From assembly GCA_028565715.1 (NCBI GenBank), contig JAOXYC010200462.1, positions 1 to 11,750 on the forward strand: 11,750 nucleotides of DNA. The letters are read 5' to 3'. The position numbers and the translations under genes are program-made. Positions 1-7,483 of the stretch are shown piece by piece; position 1 is the stretch's first letter, and each line of letters begins with the position of its first letter. The DNA comes from Phoronis pallida. Taxonomy: Eukaryota > Phoronida > Phoronidae. Under the pieces are notes generated by a model. The model saw only the letters and a list, made by a program, of their open reading frames with translations. It made no database searches and had not been told where the DNA came from.

Positions 1-286
1 TAATGGTTTATCACATGACAAGAACTTTGTAAAGTTAAAGCACAACTGGTCACCAGGGGCGAGTTAAGTATGGAATTTTACATGCAACAGACTGGTCAAG
101 ACCACATTTTGTGTATATAAAATCAGTTTTTAACAATATGCCGTTCTATACTATATAACTGGTCAAACCAGAACTTAGGCTTTAGTTCTGTCAACCCAGT
201 ATCCATTGTATATGCAGCAAATGAAGCTTTCTATAAATGTCGACAAAGCAATTTTTGTTACTATTGTTTATCTTTTATCAAAATAC
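1..286 (-). other. Intron 8 of the kinase gene (partial)
   Basis: A+T-rich sequence after the donor at 286-285, with no coding exon on the minus strand. The octamer ACTGGTCA occurs three times (45-52, 91-98, 158-165), spaced about 46 and 67 bases apart, with no obvious meaning. The acceptor of the next exon is outside the window. Confidence 0.7.
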
Positions 287-548
287 CTTTGAGATCCTCA
301 TGGACCACCTGTTTGCTGTGAAGATAAGATAGAGCCTCAAGAATTCTTTTCAAGAAGATGAGGCTTTGTTTCACACTCAGTTTGTGTTGCTTATCAACCA
401 GATTTTGCAGCGATCCACCATCCATATACTCCATGAGCAAATTGATGTTCGTGCCAGTGCTGAAGGCTCCATAAAGCTTAACTATTCCTGGGTGGGAGAG
501 GCGGATCCAAAGTAGTAATTCATCCTCTTTATATCGAGACAAATGCAT
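287..548 (-). CDS. MAP3K14-like: Coding exon: kinase lobes to catalytic loop, residues 513-599
   Basis: The acceptor CCAAATTCCAG|ATG and the donor CTCAAAG|GTATTT bound 87 codons plus one base. The exon contains an acidic helix-C start (EDE), LSHPGIVKLYGAF, a hinge-like LMEYMDGGSL, a helix E ending YLHSKQVVH, and HEDLK, the catalytic-loop core. Asp597 and Lys599 are present. The HRD Arg is Glu, so this is a non-RD kinase, as is NIK with HGD. Reading on past the donor gives a few residues and a stop, and would delete the loop Asn. Splicing at 286 explains this better: the Asn, the DFG motif and the rest should be in the next exon, left of base 1. Confidence 0.92.
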
Positions 549-3500
549 CTGGAATTTGGAAAAATAAGCTTGTTGAGAAATTGATTAAATATCCCAGTTA
601 TGGACCTAGGTAACAGGTAACAATTCTATACATTATTACCTAGGCTTCGGAAGTCTTCACTCTAGTGCCATCTCAATTCCGGGGGAGCACACTAGCGCTC
701 CGCCATGAAGGCGTCTTCATGCTGATTCAGTCACATTTACCACCACTTTTCCTAGCATGGTACCCAATGCTGCCAGCTGGGTTCGAGTCGTGGATCTCTG
801 GGTTAAGAGGCACAGGCTTTCTACCACTAAGCCACCAGCACCCCAAAATAATACTTATATTGTATGCAGGGCAAAAAGTTCATTCCTGTGGCATTTTGAT
901 TGAACAATAAACAGTAACTGACAAGCTTCTACCGTAACAATTGTCTCATCAAGTTCTATTGACATTGGTTCAAAGTAATCTCAAATTTGTAGCTAATTTC
1001 ATTTCTGATAGAATTATACACTATTTATACCTCTTTCCTGCAAAACTGGAATCCGGTGGTTAAGTCTTGACAAAGATAACATTGGCCAGAAGTACCACTG
1101 CCCAGAAATCTTATAACCACATAGTGTTCCCCTTCTCTGTACTGCCCGTTGCGCTGTCCACCAACACTGACCACTGACGCTAGGTCTTCAGAACCAAGAC
1201 CTTCACTGTGACTCAGAACAATCATCTGGAGAAAGCAAGCAAGTGAGTTTTAATAATAATCAACATCAATGCTGTGATGAAAATTAATTTTTATAAAAAC
1301 AATCAGGATACTGATAAAAAACACTTAACATTCAGTGTACTAGGCCAGTCTGATGAATATGCTGTATCAGCCAAGGAGTCTGGCGACCTAAGTTGGTGGG
1401 TACTTGCGTATTCCCCCTTTTTGATGTTAGTGAGTACAAATAAATATTAATGTAGAGATCAGTTTTTCTATTCAGAAACAAAATCAGAAATTGAAAACAA
1501 ATTGTAAGCAACTATCGATTTAGATTACCTCTCTGAACTGGGCGAGAATGATTCCATTATGGCAGTCATCTATAGCCAACCCTTTTGCAACTTCAGCCTT
1601 GAAATATGTCCATTGCTTAGCCACACTTGAAATGTGATTAGGCATTCCATAGTCAACAAACCCGATGCCACGCCAGGTTCTTTCTGACTGATTTACAGGG
1701 AGTGACTGCCGGCGGCTTATTCCAAGACTACCTGGTCGTTTAGGTCGCACACTTCGCAGGCCTGGGCTTCCGGGAACGTCCTCAACGTGACGCCTAATGT
1801 TGGACTCTGAGCTTGGTTCAGTCGAGGGATGGGATGTCTCATCCTCAGGAATCGGACCTAGTGATGATGGTTTTCGTCTTTTGTAGAATGATGAAACATC
1901 ATTCCCCGTAAGCGCCATGTTTCCCATTTGCTCTGTGATGGCATCAACCCCAGCAGTTGGTAATGGCTTAGCTAGACCCAGAACACGCCCAAGAAACACC
2001 TTGACATCACTAAGAAATCTTAACTTCTGATGATGATCAAGGGCATCGACATCTGAACATCTGAGTCGCTGGCACAGTGGACAAGTAAAACCATTTCTTG
2101 GAGCGCACACCCTGACATGATGACGCACCATGATGAAGACATTGTCACAGAATTCACAGACCTGATCAAGACACTGACACATATGGCTAATCATTCCATT
2201 TAACAGGAAACACAGATAGCAGTGCCATTCTTGTACAACAATACCACCAAGCTGTCTCTTGAAACAGATGTCAATCATCACCAGGGCCTGGTAAGAGTCC
2301 TCATCACTTTCTTCTTGTGCCTGAAAGTAAACAACAGGTTAGGATATGTTGTTTTTGTTTCAGGATTAAATGCAAGAATATTTGTTTGTACTGTGGCACA
2401 AATAAAGACAAATAATTTTTTTTACTGATTTTTGGCTACCAACTAAATTCAATTGTGTGAACAGAGTTATCAAACACCCTTTTGTAAAACAAAAGCTTCC
2501 TACTGGGCGAAAGTGATTAATTTGAAGACAGAAAAAATTTGAATGCTTGATCAGGTATTGGTAGCTCAGTTAGTACAGCTCCTGTCCGGGCAAATGAAAG
2601 ACCTGGGTTCCACTCCAGATATTTTCTTTCTTTTCAACTATTTACTGTTGTTTATTCACCAAAGATAAAGATCATGATATTTAATAAGATAAATGCAACC
2701 ATTCAAATATAAGACTTGAACGCATATTGATTCTGGCATACCTACTATTCTGACAAATAGAAATTTCTGTACAATTTTCCGTTCTGGCTCTGTTTACTTT
2801 ATAATTGTTCTCAGAAATGTCTTACCGAACCAATGAGTTGTAAAGCCTTATCCCAATCTATATCTTTGTGGTCCACGTCATCAGTGCTATCATTGTCAGC
2901 ATCCTGAACACAAGAAAGATCCTACTTAAGTACATAATGTAAAGGTAAATAATTTCTTAAAATAAACAAATTAGATCAAATGTTTGCTTTAGAAATCAAG
3001 ACTTCTTTTTTTGATGGTCAAAATTTTAACACTGTATATAGTGGAAGTTGAGTAAAAAATCTGTCATTATCTCAAAATGTTTCTATTTCACTGACTTTTT
3101 TAATGAAACAAGATGTCTTGGCAATACATAAAGATACTCTCTCTGCATTGGTCCCAATCTGGCGTCAAATCGCAAAACGGTGATTTGAGAGCTTTTGTGT
3201 CTGATATAAACTAAACTTAGAGTAGGTTTGACTTTTTATCGGATGGATACAAAGCTCTCAAATCACCCCTTACAGATTTCTTTACTCAGATGCAAGTAAG
3301 TTATGTTCAACAAAGTACTCGTACACAAAATTTCTATTATTTCCCAGTCCAGTTCGGATTTTTTCTGTCTTTTCGAATTCACAAAATTTCTAGTTGATTT
3401 GCATTTTGACAACGGATTTGAACCAACACAGAGAGAGTATCTTTAATGAGAAAATTTGATCTCTGTTGGTAGATAAATTACCCCACTGCCATTTTGTTTC

Positions 3501-5308
3501 CTGGTTTTTATCTTTGGTCTGACAACCCCATCTGCAGGGACATCTTTCATCCATTGGTCGCCATCCCCTTCCCCATCCCCATCACCACCACCTCCTCCGT
3601 TCGACCCTTGTCCCCCTACTGCACCACCCCCTTTATCACATGGGGTACTAGCTGAAGTCTGGTGACTAGCTTTACTTTGTCCACTGCACTCGCCCTATAA
3701 AATCAAAATTCAATTTTTAAATTTTCAGCCGCTGATATGATTTTTCAGCAATTGACAATTCAAAATAAATACTAGCATTTCTTCCCATTAATTTCTCTCA
3801 ATTTGAATCTGGATGTCTTTACTTTTGTTAATATTTCACATTAAACCATTTATACTAATTCCATCATATTATTTCACACACTGTTTTCTCATAATCTTGT
3901 ATCACCTAATCCTATATTGAGGTTTTATTATTTGTTGTAAATCAGACACAATGCTTCTTAAATAAAAATAACCTACTTATAGATATTAACTGATTTTGGA
4001 TAAAAAGTTTGTCACATGACTTTGGATTATCCAATCAGTGTTAATGGTTTTATCTGACATTACCATTCATGTATCTGACTGTCAGATAAGAATCAACTCC
4101 TACACAGTCCAATATTCAAACATGGTAAATTGATGGTCATGACTATAGACTATACTCACCGTTTCACTGCTTTCACCTTTGTCATTACTATTTGCGAGCG
4201 TTTCTTGTCGTAGGCTCTTATATTCTTTGCCTGTTGCTAAGCTGACTTCATTCACTGTCAATAGAAATGAGCAATGAACATACAGAAGTGTCTTAATCTG
4301 AAGTAACAAAAACACTGTGGATAAAACTTAAGTAGGTCAAAAAAGAAAATAGAATTGAAATCTTTAAAAATTCCTGGAAATCGTTCTTTCCAATTTTCAT
4401 ATACTTTTAAATTTAGGAACTGAAGATTGTTGAAAATATATTCACTCAAATTTCTTCACAAAAAAAATACCTGACGGTTAGCAAATAATCATTTATAAAT
4501 GACCCATAAGAAACCACGTTAATTTAGGTCAATGCTACCATGAAGCTAATTTAATTCACAATTCCCAAAAAATGTTACTGGTCAAATGATTTCATAAAGA
4601 TAACATGAAAGTGTTTTGGACCATTTTCTGTTGTAACCTGTCAAATTTATAACAATGTCAATAAAGGTAAGATCTATTGCACTGTTTAACAGGTTGTGAA
4701 GACGCCGGGTTTAATACATATTATTCAACTTTCCCCTAAAACACCTGTAGATAATTTTTTTATTCTTTTTGACATTTAAATTACAAACTTTTTGCCAGCC
4801 TGTGAATAAAGCCCAGAAAAAAGTAAGTGATTGAAAAAGAACGCAATTACTTTAAAAGATAAAAATACCTGTAACACCTTGGAATGTGACACGTTTGGTC
4901 AATGGTTTCTCAAAATTTTCAAAACAGACTTTTTTCCCAAACAAACCACCAAAGATTCCCGCTGAAATAACCTGCAAAAAGCATAACATATTTATCTAAT
5001 AGTTTTTGATTCAGCCAGTTATTTCAAAAACAGCATTATCATGCTATAAATTTAAACCTAAAAACAACAGCAATGTTATAAATTTCAATTTATTTGACTA
5101 ATTTCTCCACTAGAAAACAACATTATGAAATGAGAAATTCTAGTCTCCCTTTCTTGTTAGCTGGGTGAGCATACTGAGCCATTGCACCAAGGTTTTTTTT
5201 TTCTGTATTTCAAATTAATTTAAATCAGCACGAAAGTCTAAATTTTACCTTGTTATCGGCACACTGTTTGTCATCGGCACACTGTACTGTTAAGTTTGTT
5301 TCTTGCAT
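287..5308 (-). CDS. MAP3K14-like: TAZ-finger / NIK-like protein kinase gene, 5' part (8 coding exons, 3' end outside window)
   Basis: The joined exons (5308-5249, 4971-4869, 4254-4160, 3694-3482, 2903-2826, 2320-1529, 1225-1031, 548-287) give 599 residues plus one base, with GT/AG borders and no internal stop. Seen: a Gly/Asp tract at residues about 108-132; a Cys/His cluster at 216-280 that follows the CBP/p300 TAZ pattern; a Ser/Pro/Arg-rich linker at about 300-400; and a kinase domain from about 476. The kinase has Gly-loop glycines 489, 491 and 494, Lys511, an acidic helix-C start at 520-522, and HEDLK at 595-599. Known: NIK is a MAP3K that activates IKK-alpha in non-canonical NF-kB signalling. 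YREGEH before the Gly loop, TGFQ before the Lys and LYGAF resemble NIK closely, and SSVAKQW (414-420) recalls a block ahead of the NIK kinase domain. Inference: a cytoplasmic signalling kinase with an extra zinc-binding adaptor module. The rest of the kinase domain is missing only because the window ends. Confidence 0.88.
605..844 (-). mobile_element. tRNA-derived SINE-like element in intron 7
   Basis: Read on the minus strand from 844, a tRNA-like head has an A box TGGCTTAGTGG (834-824) and a B box GACTCGAACCC (789-779). The spacing is like that of an internal Pol III promoter, and the B box has one mismatch to consensus. A body of about 120 bases follows. At its end, CCTAGGTAA (605-613) and TTACCTAGG (646-654) make a 9-bp inverted repeat, so the 3' limit is anywhere from 655 to 605. 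No target-site duplication is clear. It lies in the same orientation as the host gene. Confidence 0.6.
1031..1225 (-). CDS. MAP3K14-like: Coding exon: start of kinase domain, Gly loop and catalytic Lys, residues 448-512
   Basis: The acceptor TTGCTTTCTCCAG|ATG and the donor GAG|GTATAA bound 65 codons in phase 0. The internal ATG at the exon start is not a translation start, because the frame is open from the previous exon. The exon encodes YREGEH, then LGSGTSGQC, a GxGxxG nucleotide-binding loop, and TGFQFCRKE, where Lys511 aligns with the ATP-anchoring beta-3 Lys. Both the sequence before the loop and the TGFQ before the Lys are NIK-like rather than typical of MEKK or RAF families. Confidence 0.92.
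1226..1528 (-). other. Intron 6
   Basis: GT at 1528-1527 and AG at 1227-1226. Apart from the splice signals, no repeat, ORF or RNA-like structure was seen. Confidence 0.85.
1529..2320 (-). CDS. MAP3K14-like: Large exon: TAZ-like zinc finger and Ser/Pro-rich linker, residues 184-447
   Basis: The acceptor TTTACTTTCAG|GCA and the donor GAG|GTAATC bound 264 codons. The zinc-finger ligands read in order: H229, C233, C238, C241, H250/H251, C255, C263, C266. In CBP/p300 TAZ2 the order is HxxxC, x4, C, then x8 H x3 C x7 CxxC, and the local text HMCQCLDQVC resembles the TAZ2 counterpart. The third TAZ zinc cluster is not evident; only C271, H279 and H280 follow. An extra WHCYLC (215-220) precedes it. 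Residues about 326-400 are rich in Ser, Pro and Arg and include RRQSLP around Ser389. SSVAKQW and the residues after it (to 447) lead into the kinase. Known role of TAZ fingers: binding transactivation-domain peptides. Confidence 0.92.
2551..2630 (+). repeat. tRNA-like / SINE fragment in intron 5
   Basis: The plus strand has an A box TAGCTCAGTTAG (2562-2573) in a good D-arm context and a B box GGTTCCACTCC (2606-2616), with a short T-stem CTGG/CCAG (2603-2606, 2615-2618). The acceptor stem does not pair and no clean anticodon arm forms, so it is not a functional tRNA gene. A T-rich tail follows. It is antisense to the host gene. The rest of intron 5 (2321-2825) shows nothing else. Confidence 0.55.
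2826..2903 (-). CDS. MAP3K14-like: Coding exon, residues 158-183, acidic
   Basis: The acceptor CTTGTGTTCAG|GAT and the donor TCG|GTAAGA bound exactly 26 codons, with phase 0 on both sides. The peptide is strongly acidic (DADNDSTDDVDHKD) and then has IDWDKALQLIG, a possible short helix. It leads into another acidic run at the start of the next exon. Being short, symmetric and acidic, it could be skipped without a frame change; that is inference. Confidence 0.83.
3131..3443. mobile_element. 313-bp TA-flanked MITE in intron 4
   Basis: The ends AAGATACTCTCTCTG (3131) and its inverse (ending 3443) are perfect for 15 bp, and similarity continues imperfectly inward. Both sides are flanked by TA (3129-3130, 3444-3445), the target duplication of the Tc1/mariner group. 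Inside, GGTGATTTGAGAGCTTT (from 3179) and its inverse (3251-3267) form a second inverted repeat, so most of the left half can fold. No ORF; non-autonomous. A related end is found at 11679. Confidence 0.75.
3482..3694 (-). CDS. MAP3K14-like: Coding exon, residues 87-157, Gly/Asp low-complexity tract
   Basis: The acceptor GATTTTATAG|GGC and the donor GGG|GTAATT frame 71 codons. Residues 108-132 are nearly all Gly, Asp, Glu, Gln or Ser, including five consecutive Gly and an alternating GDGDGEGDGD run. A basic patch, RPKIKTRK (145-152), follows and could act in nuclear import or as a linker; this is speculative. The G+C content is far above the flanking introns, and the coding strand has several G4 or G5 runs. 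The donor lies 36 bases from the end of a TA-flanked MITE in the following intron. Confidence 0.85.
3695..4159 (-). other. Intron 3
   Basis: A+T-rich with good splice borders. The only structure seen is a 17-bp near-palindrome, TATCTGAC-t-GTCAGATA (4072-4088). No coding exon or transposon was recognised. Confidence 0.75.
4160..4254 (-). CDS. MAP3K14-like: Coding exon, residues 55-86
   Basis: The acceptor CTATTGACAG|TG and the strong donor ACG|GTGAGT bound 95 bases: two to complete a split codon, then 31 codons. The peptide, beginning NEVSLATGKEYKSLRQ, is polar and charged and ends in a Ser/Glu-rich stretch, as expected of a disordered N-terminal region. The junction to the next exon is phase 0 and open. 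No domain is recognised. Confidence 0.78.
4255..4868 (-). other. Intron 2
   Basis: A+T-rich. The longest open frames here lack any coding character and one overlaps the exon 3 acceptor. Nothing else recognised. Confidence 0.75.
4869..4971 (-). CDS. MAP3K14-like: Coding exon, residues 21-54
   Basis: The acceptor TTTTTGCAG|GTT begins the exon in phase 0, and ACAG|GTATTT ends it with one base of a split codon. That base joins TG of the next exon to give Val55 and continues the frame, which is the main evidence that the exon is real. The peptide starts VISAGIFGGLFGKK and is Gly/Phe-rich then basic. It is too short and not hydrophobic enough to call a membrane segment. No known domain is recognised. 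Confidence 0.75.
5131..5192 (-). repeat. Degenerate tRNA-like fragment in intron 1
   Basis: On the minus strand, GCAATGGCTCAGTATGCTC fits a D-arm with A box, and GACTAGAATTTC about 35 bases on resembles a decayed B box. The match is weak and the borders are not defined; it may be a remnant of the SINE type seen at 605-844. Confidence 0.3.
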
Positions 5309-5338
5309 TTCTGACACAGTCCTGACTCAGTTGATTAA
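5249..5338 (-). CDS. MAP3K14-like: Exon with start codon (coding 5308-5249; 5'UTR 5338-5309)
   Basis: The ATG at 5308-5306 opens 20 codons, beginning MQETNLTVQC, that end exactly at a donor, AAG|GTAAAA. Upstream in the same frame is TGA at 5329-5327, so this is the first possible Met. The 5' side is a pyrimidine-rich acceptor ending TTTTTCAG at 5339, so the exon probably carries 30 bases of 5'UTR and follows a non-coding first exon. Residues 9-14 and 15-20 form an in-frame hexapeptide duplication (QCADDK, QCADNK) from an 18-bp tandem repeat. No domain is recognisable here. Translation initiation is inferred; the splice borders are read directly. Confidence 0.72.
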
Positions 5339-5769
5339 CTGAAAAATAATATAAAATTTGTTAATTGGAATATTCAACTACTGAATTTTCAATACATGGT
5401 CATTAGAAAGGTTGTCATATTTGCTTGACCTACATCCATTAATAAAATCCGACTAAAAAACCACTGAAACCACACTGGGGTCAATCCAAAATATGTTAAC
5501 AAGAAAATAAGCTTCAATACAAAGACAACACCACATACCCCTCTCACATATTTGAACAGAAACAAACAAGGAAGTAAAAAATTAGTTGAATTATGCATGG
5601 TGAACAACGATCACCAAAAAATTTAAGCCATAAAAAGTTAGGTTAAAGCAATGTTTTCTTGAGTATAGAACATTACCACTGATATCTGAGGAACTCTTTT
5701 TTCAAATAAAAGATAAAAACTAATTCATCTCAACATTCACTATTGACTATGGTATTTCCTCATGCTCAT

Positions 5770-5850
5770 TGACGTATTTGGGTTTTCCCAATCGTCATAT
5801 ACCGTATATACAAAAATGGCGGACGTGCAAAATGGCCTTCTGTAAACAAA
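5770..5850. promoter_or_regulatory. Promoter-like patch 460 bp upstream of the kinase start codon
   Basis: The segment has an inverted repeat TTGGGTTTTCCCAA (5778-5791) that contains GGGTTTTCCC; its reverse GGGAAAACCC is one base off a kB consensus. It also has TATATAC (5806-5812) and AAAATGGCGGAC (5813-5824), a YY1-type element typical of transcription starts. On the plus strand the same ATG begins MADVQNGLL before TAA, with a possible donor CT|GTAAAC. It may be a promoter of the minus-strand gene or a bidirectional start. These are motif matches only. Confidence 0.35.
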
Positions 5851-7423
5851 GTCAACAGTGGCCGAATACCCTAGATAAGAAAGCAAATTTGTACTCCAAC
5901 TAAACACTTTTCACCAAAACAGTCATGACATTTGAAACGTACCTATACAAAACCAAATTACCTTGGAGAGGTAAAGCATAAAAAGCACCAGTCCACAACA
6001 GAAGAAACATAAAAATGGTTCACTATAACAATTGTTTGATAAACATCACCTGACTCAAACGTCACTTCATATCCTGTTTTTGCAAGGCGCAGGTCTGATA
6101 ACAGCATAATGACAATATTTGCTTAGGCCTATTATCCAAAACTATACCGTACATAGAAAGCTTTTAAAAAATTTAATGCCTGTAAAAATTGCAATACTTT
6201 ATTTTTGTATATGACAAAAATGTTAATTGCTCAATAAACATCGTTGCAGTTGTGCAACAAAAAATAGAAAATGAAAGTGAAACCAGGTCTGCTTACGGTA
6301 AATGAATCATCAAAAACTGATAACAAGCTGATTGACTTTGTTTTCGTATCCGTGCACCCCTTGACTTGGTGCAGACAAACTTGACAAAACAGCAAAATCT
6401 ATTTTGGGTTTTACAGAGTTAACTTTTAAACCTTTAACGGAGCCATATAAAAATAAAACTTATGAACTCTGAATAGAGACAAGTGGAAAATAGCTTATTT
6501 TGAATCATGAAATGTTCAAAAAGAATCTAATGACCCAATTTTTGGAAAACAATCGTCAAAAGAACTTAAGAATTTTTTGACACATCAAAAGTTGATTTAA
6601 CTGTTTTTTCAAAAAAAGTTGAATTCCATGGTTTTAGGAAGTGACATTTATTATCAATTATTCAATTGCCCAAGCCAATCACAAAAGAAGCCATTCAAAA
6701 AAAACAGAAACTAAAAACCACCAGTTCACCATATTCAAAAAATCACATATTTTGCACATTCTACCAAAAAACCATAAACATTGTGATTTTAAGAGCTAGA
6801 CACAAATTTGTCAATAATCAGATAAGAGCTTAATCCGACTGAAGAATGTTAACTAGATATCAAGAAATGAAAAATATTTCTAAAAACACTTCCTGGTTTA
6901 AATTTATTTTTCAACATTTTTATTATGTACATTATTTGAGCCTGGGATTAAGAACTAACAATTAACAGAAAAACAGAATTTCTTCATAAATTATGTAAAC
7001 ATACCCTAGAGCCTTTATTTTAACTATTGCTTTGAATTAATGTAAATGAATTCAAATTATCTTACTAGTCTATAAAAAGCGGTTAAAAGACGTAAATCCA
7101 GTATAAAACAATATATTCTTTGATAAAAACCCAAACGGTTTTGATCACCAAATTTTAACCAAATTATCTTAATATTTTAAACCAGATTGTTGCCATATAT
7201 ACGACATGCTTGAAAAATGTCAAATGTTTCCTAGCAAAAAATTGCTCAAAAAATGTTGAAATCAAAGATAAGGAACTCCGATCATCTTTTTTTGTAACCT
7301 ATTAAAAAGGTAAACATTACCAAATATAAAAGCTTACATGAAAGTAATTCACCTGATCTGACCAGTGACCACCACAGAGATAGGGGTCCAAATGGCCTTC
7401 AGGGAGTTAGTAGACAGTTTATA
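5851..7423. other. A+T-rich stretch without recognised genes
   Basis: No ORF of note, no tRNA-like boxes and no long repeats seen on either strand. If the donor at 10420 is real, this is part of a long 5'UTR intron. Confidence 0.6.
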
Positions 7424-7483
7424 TACAACCAGACAGACGGACAATTGTCACAATACAACCAGACAGACGGACAATTGTCACAA
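7424..7483. repeat. Perfect 30-bp tandem duplication
   Basis: Copies 7424-7453 and 7454-7483 are identical, starting TACAACCAGACAGACGGAC. Each contains the 10-bp palindrome GACAATTGTC. No divergence is visible, so the duplication is recent or conserved. Confidence 0.95.

Noticed and set aside
261-286. Kinase truncated after HEDLKGILIKDKQ with loss of the catalytic-loop Asn (pseudokinase)
   Set aside because: AAAG|GTATTT is a usable donor in phase 1. The odd residues and the stop are intron read-through, and the loop should continue in an exon outside the window.
665-910. Plus-strand 81-codon ORF
   Set aside because: It runs antisense through the SINE-like element in intron 7 and has no coding features.
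2222-2428. Plus-strand 68-codon ORF
   Set aside because: It is antisense to the finger exon and its intron; a shadow frame.
2551-2630. Functional tRNA gene
   Set aside because: A and B boxes are present, but there is no paired acceptor stem and no clean anticodon arm.
5389-5607. Minus-strand 72-codon hydrophobic ORF upstream of the start codon
   Set aside because: A+T-rich sequence yields Phe/Leu-rich frames by chance. It has no splice link to the gene and no recognisable family.
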